Below, in pieces: positions 43,612 through 52,524 of a stretch of DNA of 64,000 nucleotides. The stretch covers positions 1 through 64,000 of the forward strand of contig CAVFJY010000005.1 of assembly GCA_963623365.1 (NCBI GenBank), written 5' to 3'. The stretch comes from UBA2834 sp963623365 (lineage in GTDB: Bacteria > Patescibacteriota > Saccharimonadia > Saccharimonadales > Saccharimonadaceae). Each line of letters starts with the position of its first letter. Positions within the stretch are counted from its first letter, which is position 1. The notes beneath the pieces were generated by a model, which was given only the letters and a program-made list of their open reading frames with translations, ran no database searches and had not been told where the DNA came from. The position numbers and the translations under genes were made by a program.

Positions 43612-44352
43612 CTAAATTTCGCCAATGCGGTAAAAATTAATTATACGCTCCGCTGCAGTCTCTGGCGGCAACCAGACAATATTTTTATTACGTCGAAACC
43701 ACGTCAGTTGTCGCTTCGCTAAATGCCAGTCATCTACCGCATTCAATCGTATTGCTTCTGTGCGACTAATTTTACCCCGCATCATTTCCCAGCAAATTGG
43801 ATAAATATCTGACTTCATGGCTTGGCTATCCCAGCCATATTGCTCCACCATTCGCAAAGTTTCTGCCTCAATTGGCTGTTCAAATAATTTATTCGACCTT
43901 TCTAGTAGTCTTTCTCGCAATTTTTCGCGCGACCAATCAATTCCTATCATCAGAAAATCGTCACTCATTTTTAATCTGTCTGAATAAGTTTTTTTTACAA
44001 CATCATTAAATTGATAGTCGTACACCAGCGCATCCACGTACAGTCCCGTTCCGCCCGCAATTATTGGATAATTTCCGCGCGCGCGAATTTCTTCGATTTT
44101 TTTGCGCACATATTTTACATAATCTACGACCGTAAACCTATCGTTCGGCTCCACTAAATCAATCCCCCAATGCTGCACGCCGTGCTGTTCTGCCAATGTC
44201 GGTTTCGCCGTGCCAATATCCATGCCTTTATAAATCGCCCGCGAATCCGCCGAAATAATCTCGCAAGCCGGAAAACATTCATGCTTCTGCAACTGCAATG
44301 CTACTTCGATCGCCAATCCCGTCTTGCCCGACGCCGTCGGTCCAACAATCAC
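43612..44352 (-). CDS. miaA: tRNA dimethylallyltransferase MiaA
   Basis: Transfers dimethylallyl to A37 of tRNAs reading UNN codons. P-loop GPTASGKTGLA at the start, SADSRAIYKGMDIGTAKP, and AGGTGLYVDALVYD identify it. The C-terminus (LTWFRRNKNIVWL) is typical. The open frame runs to 44445, but that extension contains the efp terminator hairpin. A TTG at 44352, 6 nt after GGAG, gives a normal N-terminus directly before VIVGPTASGKT. The start is therefore uncertain. Confidence 0.88.
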   Translation of the reverse strand: MIVGPTASGKTGLAIEVALQLQKHECFPACEIISADSRAIYKGMDIGTAKPTLAEQHGVQHWGIDLVEPNDRFTVVDYVKYVRKKIEEIRARGNYPIIAGGTGLYVDALVYDYQFNDVVKKTYSDRLKMSDDFLMIGIDWSREKLRERLLERSNKLFEQPIEAETLRMVEQYGWDSQAMKSDIYPICWEMMRGKISRTEAIRLNAVDDWHLAKRQLTWFRRNKNIVWLPPETAAERIINFYRIGEI

Positions 44353-44392
44353 CAAAATCGGCTCCGTGCCCCGCTCGCATTTTCCGCCAGCA

Positions 44393-44433
44393 ACAAAAAC
44401 AGCAGCCCAACCCTCAAAGTCACTGCTGCTGTT
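44393..44433 (-). terminator. efp terminator
   Basis: AACAGCAG/CTGCTGTT hairpin followed by TTTGTT on the minus strand. Confidence 0.6.
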
Positions 44434-44446
44434 TGCTGCCATCATT

Positions 44447-45007
44447 TTATTTCTGGCGTTCGCGATATGCGTAAGTTTCCGTATCTACCGAAATCACGTC
44501 ACCCGTTTTAATAAATGCGGGAACTTTCACTTCTACGCCCGTTTCCAGCTTCGCATCCTTCTGCACTGAAGAAGTCGTATCGCCTTTCACCACGCTTTCT
44601 GTATAAGTCACCTCTAGCCACACATTCTTTGGCAGCACCAAATTAATCGGGCTATCATTATAAAACTGGATATCGAAATTTTCGCCTTCCTTCATGAAGT
44701 CCTTCGAATCGCCTACCATCTCGGCCGACAATTCGTACTGATTAAAGCTTTCCGGATTCATGAAGTAAAACTTCTCTCCATCATTGTACAAATATTGCAC
44801 AGTTTGGTTCGTTACTTCCGCTGGCTCAATTTTTTCCTGCCCCTTAAAGGTCTTCGGCAACAATGCACCCGTAATTAGGTTCTTCACCTTCACGTTCACA
44901 ATGCTTCCACCGCGCCCCATTACCTTCTGTGAATACTCCACCACCTTATATGGCTGACCATCCAGCGTAATCAGGGTATTTTTCTTTAAATCAGTTGGTC
45001 CGTACAT
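44447..45007 (-). CDS. efp: Elongation factor P
   Basis: Relieves ribosome stalling at polyproline. The 186 residues form three beta domains. The tip loop that reaches the peptidyl-transferase centre reads KVMGRGGSIVNVKVKNL, so Arg replaces the Lys34 of E. coli (PGKG). The C-terminal signature KGDTTSSVQKDAKLETGVEV, then VKVPAFIKTGDVISVDT, is clear. It follows rpsR by 13 nt in the rpsF-ssb-rpsR-efp run. Confidence 0.95.
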   Translation of the reverse strand: MYGPTDLKKNTLITLDGQPYKVVEYSQKVMGRGGSIVNVKVKNLITGALLPKTFKGQEKIEPAEVTNQTVQYLYNDGEKFYFMNPESFNQYELSAEMVGDSKDFMKEGENFDIQFYNDSPINLVLPKNVWLEVTYTESVVKGDTTSSVQKDAKLETGVEVKVPAFIKTGDVISVDTETYAYRERQK

Positions 45008-45020
45008 GTCAGACCCCTAA

Positions 45021-45218
45021 TTATGCGTTCGCAACAAATGGCATTAATGCTAAATGACGCGCCCGCTTAACCGCCGTAGCGAGTTGGCGTTGTTGTTTGG
45101 CTGAGAGCCCAGTTTTTGAAATTGGCTCAATCCGACCATATGCGTCGACATAGCGCTGCAAAGTTTTCACATCGCGATAATCAAAATACATATTCGGATC
45201 ATTCTTGAATCTCTTCAT
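45021..45218 (-). CDS. rpsR: 30S ribosomal protein bS18
   Basis: A 65-residue protein starting MKRFKNDPNMYFDYRDVKTL, with SKTGLSAKQQRQLATAVKRA, the S18 core that pairs with S6 on the platform. No zinc cysteines. Co-transcribed with rpsF and ssb. Confidence 0.94.
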   Translation of the reverse strand: MKRFKNDPNMYFDYRDVKTLQRYVDAYGRIEPISKTGLSAKQQRQLATAVKRARHLALMPFVANA

Positions 45219-45229
45219 TCTTATCCTTT

Positions 45230-45688
45230 CTAAAATGGAATTTCACTTAAATCAATTGGTTCGTCCGAAATATCGTCCGGCGCTACATCTTGCGTTTCCG
45301 CCGCAGCACGACCCCCGCCTTTGCTGCTCGCATAGCTACCGCCTTCTCCGCCAGCATTTCCGCCAACAAAGTTAAAGTCTTCCACGACAATTTCCGTACG
45401 GGAGCGTTTTTGACCTTCCTTATCTTCCCAACTGCGTTGTTCCAATCGGCCCGATATCAAAATTCCGCTACCTTTTTTAGCATATTGCGCAATGATTTCA
45501 GCCGCTCTGCCCCAAGCCGAACAATCAATAAATGAAACTGATTCTTGGTTTGCGCCCGAGCTATCTTTATAATTCCGGTTTACTGCTACCGAAAAGCTAC
45601 ATACCTGTGCTCCGCTCGCCGTACTCCGCAATTCTGGATCTCGAGTTATATTCCCCACAATAATTGCTTTGCTAAAACCCCGCGCCAT
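45230..45688 (-). CDS. ssb: Single-stranded DNA-binding protein
   Basis: A 152-residue OB-fold protein starting MARGFSKAIIVGNITRDPEL, with WGRAAEIIAQYAKKGSGILI. A Gly/Ala-rich linker leads to the acidic tail DEPIDLSEIPF, the docking peptide for repair and replication partners. It lies between rpsF and rpsR, the common bacterial order. Confidence 0.95.
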   Translation of the reverse strand: MARGFSKAIIVGNITRDPELRSTASGAQVCSFSVAVNRNYKDSSGANQESVSFIDCSAWGRAAEIIAQYAKKGSGILISGRLEQRSWEDKEGQKRSRTEIVVEDFNFVGGNAGGEGGSYASSKGGGRAAAETQDVAPDDISDEPIDLSEIPF

Positions 45689-45691
45689 ATC

Positions 45692-46042
45692 CTATTCCTC
45701 CTCTTTTGATTCTTTTTGCGCTTTGCGCTCTTGGCGTTTTGCCGCCATTTTCTCACGACGTGGATCCTTTGCAACTAGCAAGTAGCGAATTGCTTCGTCG
45801 GTAATGTTAAGTACCGAGGAAATCTTCGCTGGCGCTAATGCTGGCAGCTCCAATTCGTAATAATAATACACCGCAAAATCTTGTCCTTTGATCTGATAAG
45901 CAAGTTTTTTCTTGCCCTCGTTCGCTTCTTTGGTAATTTTACCGCCGTTGCTTTCGATCAATGCTTTGATTTTGTCGGTAGCCGGCTCAAGATTCATCTC
46001 TAAGTCAGGATGAACGAGCACGGTTAGTTCGTATTCTCGCAT
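45692..46042 (-). CDS. rpsF: 30S ribosomal protein bS6
   Basis: A 116-residue protein starting MREYELTVLVHPDLEMNLEP, with the ferredoxin-like fold typical of S6 and a basic C-terminal tail (KMAAKRQERKAQKESKEEE). An in-frame GTG lies at 46048, but the ATG at 46042 has AAAGGAG at good spacing. First gene of rpsF-ssb-rpsR-efp. Confidence 0.94.
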   Translation of the reverse strand: MREYELTVLVHPDLEMNLEPATDKIKALIESNGGKITKEANEGKKKLAYQIKGQDFAVYYYYELELPALAPAKISSVLNITDEAIRYLLVAKDPRREKMAAKRQERKAQKESKEEE

Positions 46043-46120
46043 GAACACTCCTTTGGTTAAAGCAAGAGCACAATGTTACTAACCAGTCTCTTGCTGAGCT
46101 AATATTAGCTCAAATTATAG
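46043..46120 (-). promoter_or_regulatory. Promoter and structured leader of rpsF operon
   Basis: TGC-TATAAT near 46120 starts a leader of about 70 nt. AGCAAGAG and CTCTTGCT form an 8-bp stem. GGTTA in its loop can pair with TAACC just before the AAAGGAG, giving a pseudoknot that would cover the ribosome-binding site. S6-S18 binding of operon leaders is known in other bacteria; here it is inferred. Confidence 0.45.
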
Positions 46121-46163
46121 CACAATCCACCTCTTATCGCAAGCAACTTACGTCTCGCACGCG

Positions 46164-48149
46164 CTATTCATACACTGGCAAATCTGGTGGGAATGGGTCA
46201 TATTCGTCCCGATCCGACGCAAAGCTATGCTTCCCCGGCTTCCGTGTCCATAACCCATCCGCCTCGCCATCTTCCGTTTCATCATCATCCCAATCATGTC
46301 CCCCATAGGGATTAAAACCCAAGTCATTCAAAAAGCGCGACGGAAAATTATAATTTCGCCCACCATACACAAACCGCGACTGTGCATAGGTCAAAAACAA
46401 CTCCTTCATCGCCCGCGTCATTCCCACATAAGCCAAACGTCGCTCTTCTTCCACATCTTCCGCCGATTCATCCGTCGAGCGCACATGCGGCAATAGCCCT
46501 TCTTCCATCCCCACCAAAAACACTACTGGAAATTCCAACCCCTTCGCCGCATGTAGTGTCATCAATGTTACCGCATTCTCGCCCACACTCTCGTCCGCCG
46601 ACGACATCAATGCCGCATCCGCCAAGAATTCATCCAGCGTCGCATACGCCCCCGCTTGTCCTACTAGCGCCGTCAGGTTTTCATTGCGCTCTTCTGCTTT
46701 CAATTTATCGCCATCATTCACATAACCCCGATAATCAATCTCTCGCAGCAATTCCTCGATTATCTCCGCCGGCCCCACGCCCGCTGTCGCTTTGTCGCGT
46801 AACTCCGCTAATATCTTGGCAAATTTTTCATAAGCATGTCGCACTTTTGTCGTCAGCAAATTCACTTCGCCCGCCAAAATTTTTTGCTTCGACACTTCGC
46901 CTATTCCTCGCGTTGGCACATTAATCACTCGCTCAAACGCCACTACATCCTGCGAATTCACCACCAAATGTAAATAAGCCACCATATCCTTAATTTCTTT
47001 GCGGTCATAGAATCGCACCCCCCCTACCAATTTGTATGGAATCCGGTAGTCCATCAGCGCTTTTTCAAAGGCCTGCGACTGCGCATTTGTCCGATACAAA
47101 ACCGCAAAGTCCGTCAATGGTCGTCCACTTTGTCGAATCATCGTCGCCACATAACGCGCCTCGTCCTGCTCATCCCGCGCTTCATGAATTTCAATTGGCG
47201 CACCTTTGCCCAGCTCCGTAAACAGCACTTTATCGCTGCGCTGCGTATTCTTCGTAATCACTTTCTGCGCCGCATCCAAAATATTTTGTGTCGAACGGTA
47301 ATTTTGCTCCAATTTCACCACCTTCGCGCCCGGAAAATCTCGCTCAAAATTCAAAATATTCGTATAATCCGCCCCGCGCCATGAATAAATCGACTGCCAG
47401 TCATCACCCACACAGCAAATATTCCGCTCATCATTCACTAGCATTTTTACCATCTCATACTGAATATGGTTCGTATCCTGATACTCATCAATCAAAATAT
47501 GTTTAAATTTCGCACGCCATTTCGCCCGAATATCCGTCCGCGTTCGCAACAGTCGCGCCACATATACCAACAAATCATCAAAATCTACCGCATCCGCCTT
47601 CATTCGCAAATCTTCATAGCGCTCATACACTTCAGCAATTTGTTTCTGATTCGGATAGTATGCCCGCTCCAGCATTTCGTCTGGGCTCTCGCCCTCATTC
47701 TTCGCTCTTGAAATCGCCGCCTCGCAGGCCTTTGGCTTTACATTCTTATCATTGATTTTCAGTTCTTTCATCGCCCGCTTAATTAGCGCCAAGCGATCAT
47801 CTGTATCATAAATTACAAAATTCTTTGATAGCCCCACATTCTCCGCCTCAATTCGCAACATTCGCACACAAATTGCATGAAAAGTCCCCATCCACGGCAT
47901 AAAACTAAAGGAATTCTCCCTATCCAGCAATTTCGCCAAACGTTCACGCATCTCCCGCGCCGCCTTATTCGTAAATGTCAGCGCCAAAATCTCATATGGC
48001 GGCACGCCATTCGCAATCAAATTCGCAATCCGATGCGTCAAAGTCTTCGTCTTGCCCGAACCGGCACCCGCCAAAATCAAAACCGGTCCACTCAAAGTCT
48101 CTGCCGCCTCTTTCTGTGCGGCATTTAGCCCCTCCAACACTTTTGTCAT
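46164..48149 (-). CDS. UvrD/PcrA-type superfamily 1 helicase
   Basis: A 661-residue 3'-5' DNA helicase of repair and replication. GLNAAQKEAAETLSGPVLIL and AGAGSGKT (motif I near 29), LIDEYQDTN, GDDWQSIYSWRGAD, VVKLEQNYRST, and VTLMTLHAAKGLEFPVVFLV cover the SF1A motifs. PcrA and UvrD cannot be separated by eye. The C-terminus is short and acidic and lacks a Tudor-like end. Predicted leaderless: TAAAAT 6 nt before the ATG. Confidence 0.93.
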   Translation of the reverse strand: MTKVLEGLNAAQKEAAETLSGPVLILAGAGSGKTKTLTHRIANLIANGVPPYEILALTFTNKAAREMRERLAKLLDRENSFSFMPWMGTFHAICVRMLRIEAENVGLSKNFVIYDTDDRLALIKRAMKELKINDKNVKPKACEAAISRAKNEGESPDEMLERAYYPNQKQIAEVYERYEDLRMKADAVDFDDLLVYVARLLRTRTDIRAKWRAKFKHILIDEYQDTNHIQYEMVKMLVNDERNICCVGDDWQSIYSWRGADYTNILNFERDFPGAKVVKLEQNYRSTQNILDAAQKVITKNTQRSDKVLFTELGKGAPIEIHEARDEQDEARYVATMIRQSGRPLTDFAVLYRTNAQSQAFEKALMDYRIPYKLVGGVRFYDRKEIKDMVAYLHLVVNSQDVVAFERVINVPTRGIGEVSKQKILAGEVNLLTTKVRHAYEKFAKILAELRDKATAGVGPAEIIEELLREIDYRGYVNDGDKLKAEERNENLTALVGQAGAYATLDEFLADAALMSSADESVGENAVTLMTLHAAKGLEFPVVFLVGMEEGLLPHVRSTDESAEDVEEERRLAYVGMTRAMKELFLTYAQSRFVYGGRNYNFPSRFLNDLGFNPYGGHDWDDDETEDGEADGLWTRKPGKHSFASDRDEYDPFPPDLPVYE

Positions 48150-48155
48150 GTATCT

Positions 48156-48161
48156 ATTTTA
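48156..48161 (-). promoter_or_regulatory. Leaderless-type promoter of helicase gene
   Basis: TAAAAT, AGATAC, then ATG at 48149. Confidence 0.55.
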
Positions 48162-48163
48162 CT

Positions 48164-48367
48164 CTAAAAACTCTGTCGACACGGACATTCTGTCGCTTTT
48201 TCTGCCACTAACTTATCGTAAACAATATATCCACCCATCCCCAGCACCGCTAACGCTAGCAATATGCAGATTATTTTTAGTGCCGGACTCGGCTTCGCTT
48301 TCGGTAGCGGCACCTGCTCTGCCGGCCGCACTTCCGCTCGCTGCTCAAATTCTCCCTGCATTTTCAT
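48164..48367 (-). CDS. Small single-pass membrane protein
   Basis: A 67-residue protein starting MKMQGEFEQRAEVRPAEQVP. One hydrophobic helix (ALKIICILLALAVLGMGGYI) and a C-terminal outside tail ending ECPCRQSF. The ATG at 48367 follows GAGGAA; the open frame extends further, past a TGA-TATAAT promoter. Unknown function. Confidence 0.5.
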   Translation of the reverse strand: MKMQGEFEQRAEVRPAEQVPLPKAKPSPALKIICILLALAVLGMGGYIVYDKLVAEKATECPCRQSF

Positions 48368-48415
48368 TTGATTCCTCTTATGCTTCTTGTCTAAAATTAT
48401 ATCATTTTTCGCTTG

Positions 48416-48443
48416 AAAAAAGTGACTCCAAAGAGTCACTTCA
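48416..48443 (-). terminator. Terminator
   Basis: AGTGACTC/GAGTCACT hairpin with a T-run, after the 48471 gene. Confidence 0.7.
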
Positions 48444-48470
48444 AAGGTCGTCCCATTTCGCTGAACTCAT

Positions 48471-48983
48471 TTAGCTCAACTGTCGATACAGAATCCGAAT
48501 CGCTTCCGGTGCTAGGAAGAATTCCGGCAGTCGGTGATGTGCACATGCTGTGTTTAAATCGCCTTCGCCAATTGCCGTATATGGCATTTCTTCACTATTG
48601 CCGTAATGTTGGTAATATGCATACCAGCCCGTCAGTTGATTCTGCGGCGTCTTAATATAGCGCTCAATTCGCTCCAATGCATAGTAGCCATCTATCTCGC
48701 GCAACGTCAGTCGAATTCGCCGACCGCTACCACAAATTGTCGCTATATAATGCGACTCGCTCTGATGCACATCGTGCGTCCGCGCCGACAACCCACAGAT
48801 TCTCAGCAAACCCATCAGGTCAAAATATCTGCCCTTGCAGAACATTTTGATTACGGTCATCTCCGACAGACTCTTGTGCAGCCGTCGCAGTTCCAATCGC
48901 TGCTGCAGCCACATAATCATCGCAACTAGCGCCACCATGCTCATCGAGATTGCCAGCATTACCAAACGGTCACTTTCTGTCAT
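48471..48983 (-). CDS. Membrane-anchored protein of unknown function
   Basis: A 170-residue protein starting MTESDRLVMLAISMSMVALV, with one N-terminal transmembrane helix and a cytoplasm- or surface-facing domain rich in His, Arg and Tyr (YYQHYGNSEEMPYTAIGEGD). No domain recognised. The ATG at 48983 follows AAAGGA; an upstream in-frame TTG is less likely. Promoter TG-TATAAT upstream. Confidence 0.55.
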   Translation of the reverse strand: MTESDRLVMLAISMSMVALVAMIMWLQQRLELRRLHKSLSEMTVIKMFCKGRYFDLMGLLRICGLSARTHDVHQSESHYIATICGSGRRIRLTLREIDGYYALERIERYIKTPQNQLTGWYAYYQHYGNSEEMPYTAIGEGDLNTACAHHRLPEFFLAPEAIRILYRQLS

Positions 48984-49052
48984 TTTGGACCATCCTTTCA
49001 AAATAACTTCGTTTTAAGCAACTTGCCCCAAACGATGCTTTATATTATACAC

Positions 49053-49083
49053 TAAAAATCCCCCTTTGTAAAGGGGGATTTTG
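49053..49083 (-). terminator. thrS terminator
   Basis: ATCCCCC/GGGGGAT hairpin with a T-run on the minus strand. Confidence 0.75.
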
Positions 49084-49101
49084 CTTTTGCTTATTTTTTA
49101 T

Positions 49102-50856
49102 TTATTTAATTCCGCGAATAAACTCGACCAGATTCTCTAGCTTCACCTTCTTTTCGCTCTCTTTCAGACGCACGCTCACCTCGCCCGCTTCCGCATCTTT
49201 CGGCCCCACTACTAGCACGCACGGAATCTTCATTTTTGTTGCTTCGCGAATTTTCTTGCCCAAGCTCTCATTTCGATCGTCCACCGTCAAACGCAATTCA
49301 TTATGCACAATTGGCTCGTCCAGCTCTACCCCCTCCAATAGCTGTCGAATCTTCAAGACATAATCATTCACCGTATCATTAATCGTCACGATCCGAATCT
49401 GTTCCGGCGCACACCAAAATGGGAACCAGCCCGCCGTATGCTCAATAAACACGCTCATAAAGCGCTCAATCGAACCAATCAGCGCGCAGTGAATCATAAT
49501 CGGCGTCTTCTTCGCGCCGTCCGCGTCCACATATTCCAAACCAAAGCGCGTCGGCATTGCATAATCTAGCTGCACCGTCGCCAATTGCCACTCTCGCCCC
49601 AACGCATCTACCGCCATGAAATCCATCTTTGGTCCATACATCGCCGCTTCGCCCTCACCGATGAAATAATCCATCTGGAATTTCTCGGCCATTGCTTGAA
49701 TCGAATTCTGTGCTTTTTCCCACATTTCTGGTGTGCCAATATAGCCATCACCATCATCGCGAAAAGATAAGCGCAACCTCAGCTGCATCCCTACCCGCGC
49801 ATACAAATCTTTCGCCGATTCAATCAGCTCGCCAAACACATCGCCCACTTGCTCTTCTGTACAGAACACATGCGAATCATCTTGCGTAATCGCTCGCACT
49901 CGCGATAAGCCGCCCAGCTCCCCTTTGCGCTCATCTCTATACACCATCGTCGTTTCCAAGAACTTCACCGGCAATTCTTTATACGATCGCGGTACGCTCG
50001 CAAAAATCTGACTATGATGCGGGCAGTTTACTGGCTTCAGCGCCAATTCATCGCCCGACTCCGAACTCACAAAGCGCAGCATTTCGGGGAATTTCTCAAA
50101 ATGCCCCGAAGTTTTATACAAATCGATACTCGCAATATGCGGAATGCAAACTTTCTGATAACCACATCGCTCACGGTAGCTATTCGCAAAGACTGCTAGC
50201 TTATCGCGCAAAACCGTTCCGCGTGGCGTAAACAACGGCAAACCTGCGCCAACTAAATCCGAGAAGCAAAACAAGCCCAATTCTTTGCCCAATTTCCGAT
50301 GATCACGCTTTTTGGCCTCTTCTTGTTGCGCCAAATAAGTATCCAGCTCCGCCTGCGTCGCAAAAGCCAAGCCATAAATCCGCGTCAACATCTCGCGCTT
50401 TTCGTCGCCCCGCCAATATGCCCCCGCCACTTTTTCGAGTTTGAACACCCCCACTTCGCCACTATTTTCTACGTGCGGTCCGCGACACAAATCCTCAAAA
50501 TTCCCCAGCGTATAGAACGAGATCGTCTCATCTTCCGGCAAATCGCGAATCAATTCTGTCTTAAATTTCTGCCCATTCTCCTCAGCCCACGCCAAGGCTT
50601 CTGTGCGCGATTTTTCGCTCCGCACAATTGGCAACTTTTGTGCGATAATTTTGCGCATTTCTTTCTCAATTTTCTTAAAATCTTCTTCCGAAACTTTTAC
50701 GCCCCCAAAATCGATATCATAATAAAAGCCATGCTCAATTGCCGGCCCAATTCCAAACTGAACAGTTGTTGTGCCAGCATACAAATTCTTAACCGCTGCC
50801 GCCATAATATGGCTCAGCGAATGACGCATTTTTTCTATATCTTGTATATCTGACAT
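49102..50856 (-). CDS. thrS: Threonyl-tRNA synthetase without TGS domain
   Basis: Class II synthetase, 584 residues. It starts directly in the editing domain (MRHSLSHIMAAAVK, then CRGPHV), so the N-terminal TGS domain of about 60 residues in E. coli is absent. The catalytic core has the zinc ligands (LKPVNCPHHSQIF) and VRAITQDDSHVF. The anticodon-binding domain ends the protein. AAAGGG precedes the ATG. No T-box-like leader is seen upstream. Confidence 0.95.
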   Translation of the reverse strand: MSDIQDIEKMRHSLSHIMAAAVKNLYAGTTTVQFGIGPAIEHGFYYDIDFGGVKVSEEDFKKIEKEMRKIIAQKLPIVRSEKSRTEALAWAEENGQKFKTELIRDLPEDETISFYTLGNFEDLCRGPHVENSGEVGVFKLEKVAGAYWRGDEKREMLTRIYGLAFATQAELDTYLAQQEEAKKRDHRKLGKELGLFCFSDLVGAGLPLFTPRGTVLRDKLAVFANSYRERCGYQKVCIPHIASIDLYKTSGHFEKFPEMLRFVSSESGDELALKPVNCPHHSQIFASVPRSYKELPVKFLETTMVYRDERKGELGGLSRVRAITQDDSHVFCTEEQVGDVFGELIESAKDLYARVGMQLRLRLSFRDDGDGYIGTPEMWEKAQNSIQAMAEKFQMDYFIGEGEAAMYGPKMDFMAVDALGREWQLATVQLDYAMPTRFGLEYVDADGAKKTPIMIHCALIGSIERFMSVFIEHTAGWFPFWCAPEQIRIVTINDTVNDYVLKIRQLLEGVELDEPIVHNELRLTVDDRNESLGKKIREATKMKIPCVLVVGPKDAEAGEVSVRLKESEKKVKLENLVEFIRGIK

Positions 50857-50951
50857 CGCTGCCCTTTCTTGAATTAATTTATATCTGTTATTTTACCATA
50901 TTTTCGCCATATTCCTAGTCCCTCTCCCCGCCGCCATATTGACAAAATCCG

Positions 50952-50980
50952 CTCAATGTGCTATAATTAAAAGATACGGG
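50952..50980 (+). promoter_or_regulatory. Promoter of MATCAP-like gene
   Basis: TTGACA, a 17-nt spacer and TGC-TATAAT. A CGGGC/GCCCG hairpin lies in the leader. Confidence 0.75.
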
Positions 50981-51023
50981 CACTTTCGCCCGCAATTTGT
51001 TCTTTACAAGGAGGTAGATATCT

Positions 51024-52286
51024 TTGCTATATCGTGACCAAACCGCCGTTTATGATGCCGCGCGCTCATTTGCGGCCCTCGCCATGACCATGAATCCCGT
51101 CGCGATGTGTGTGCCACTCAACCTACTCGACCTCGAAGCAGATTGGAAAGCTTGCGCCAAACACGGCCACTTCTTCAATCCCGAATTCAACTACGACCGC
51201 GCCGAGTTACATCGCATTGCCTTGCTCGGCGTCGACCTCTACAGCTATTGGTCGCAAATCGACCTTGGCTGTCTACCCGAAGACGAACTCGATCGCGCCA
51301 TCTTGGCCATTCTCGAGCATCGTTTTGCCGACGCCCTTCTCACTACTGAGATTGCCGCCAGCATTCTCAATACCGACGATGTCAGTACTCAAGCCGCCAT
51401 CTATGGTCTCTACGGTGAGCCCTCAAGTAGCATCATTGCGCACGCTTACGATGCGCTGGCGCATCCCGCCAACTATCGCGAGCGCCACCATTCTCGTTTT
51501 AGCTCAGCCGACTTACTCAAACTCGACTCTCGCAGCTTTAACGCCGAGGGGATTCGTCGTCAGTTTCTCACTGTTTTCGACTATTATGGTTTCAGTCAAG
51601 CTTGGGAATGTGTTATCGACCAGCGTGTCACCCACGCCATTGATGCTCGCGACAAAACCGCCAACGGCAAGTCGCAGCTCATCATTCCCGCGCGCAAAAC
51701 CGTCAAAGGTCGCGCCCTTGCCAGCCTGATTGGCCATGAAATCGAAAGTCACATTCGCAGCTCCGAAAACGCGCGTGCGCTCTTCCGCAAACTGCTCAGT
51801 CGTCCTTCGCTCATGCCACTCATGCCGCTTGTGCCGCTCCTAGCTAAATCCGATAACGAGTGTTTCTATGAAGGTGTAGCCAAATTGTCCGATGTTACCA
51901 CTAACGGCGACAATTCCCTGCCACACCCCTTCTACGCTATCGCTATCCACAATGCTCAAAGCGGCAAAAATTTTGGCGAAATCGCGCAAATCATTGCCAT
52001 GCTCAAACACGCTGGCAATGTCACCCAAGACGAAGCCATCAACTTCGCTTGGAATGTTACGCGTCGCATCTATCGTGGCTGCACCGATACTAGCAAGAGC
52101 TTCGCCAATACTAAAGATTATGGTTACTTTGCTGGCTATATTCTGGCTAAATCTGCCCCCGCTAGTTATCGCGATTACTCTACCCTGACCGTTGAAGATC
52201 TGCGCCTTCTTGAGACTGCCGGCGTCGACCTTGCGACACCCCGCTATCCCTACAAAGACGCTGTCAGATTTATCTTCAACCTCTAA
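51024..52286 (+). CDS. DUF1704/MATCAP-like metallopeptidase
   Basis: A 420-residue protein. GHEIESHIRSSENARALF (His near 239 and 243) gives the HExxxH zinc motif of the DUF1704 family, and the Glu in YEGVAKLSD (about 281) is the likely third ligand. The family includes the eukaryotic tubulin tyrosine carboxypeptidase MATCAP. There is no signal peptide, so it acts in the cytoplasm unless exported otherwise. The start is TTG at 51024, 9 nt after AAGGAGG. The bacterial substrate is unknown. Confidence 0.8.
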   Translation: MLYRDQTAVYDAARSFAALAMTMNPVAMCVPLNLLDLEADWKACAKHGHFFNPEFNYDRAELHRIALLGVDLYSYWSQIDLGCLPEDELDRAILAILEHRFADALLTTEIAASILNTDDVSTQAAIYGLYGEPSSSIIAHAYDALAHPANYRERHHSRFSSADLLKLDSRSFNAEGIRRQFLTVFDYYGFSQAWECVIDQRVTHAIDARDKTANGKSQLIIPARKTVKGRALASLIGHEIESHIRSSENARALFRKLLSRPSLMPLMPLVPLLAKSDNECFYEGVAKLSDVTTNGDNSLPHPFYAIAIHNAQSGKNFGEIAQIIAMLKHAGNVTQDEAINFAWNVTRRIYRGCTDTSKSFANTKDYGYFAGYILAKSAPASYRDYSTLTVEDLRLLETAGVDLATPRYPYKDAVRFIFNL

Positions 52287-52293
52287 TCGCCCT

Positions 52294-52322
52294 ACGCCCA
52301 GCTTTCCGCTGGGCGTTTTCTT
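52294..52322 (+). terminator. Terminator of MATCAP-like gene
   Basis: ACGCCCAGC/GCTGGGCGT hairpin followed by TTTTCTTTT. Confidence 0.75.
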
Positions 52323-52357
52323 TTCGGCGCAAATGTGTTATACTAACTAGCAGTTAA

Positions 52358-52434
52358 GGGTCGCTAGCTCAGTTGGCTAGAGCGCCTCGTTTACACCGAG
52401 GAGGTCGGGGGTTCGAGCCCCTCGCGACCCACCA
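52358..52434 (+). tRNA. tRNA-Val (TAC)
   Basis: Acceptor GGGTCGC/GCGACCC, anticodon stem CCTCG/CGAGG with loop TTTACAC (anticodon TAC), T-loop TTCGAGC, discriminator A and encoded CCA. TGT-TATACT upstream is a likely -10. Confidence 0.95.
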
Positions 52435-52442
52435 TTTTAAAA

Positions 52443-52470
52443 AAATGCCCGTCACGGGTCTTTTTTTTAT
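52443..52470 (+). terminator. tRNA-Val terminator
   Basis: Short GCCCG-TCA-CGGGT hairpin followed by eight T. Confidence 0.65.
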
Positions 52471-52524
52471 GTCTATTTAGTCGCCATAACCAATTTCGTA
52501 CCCCCCCAAAAAATTCCCCATATT

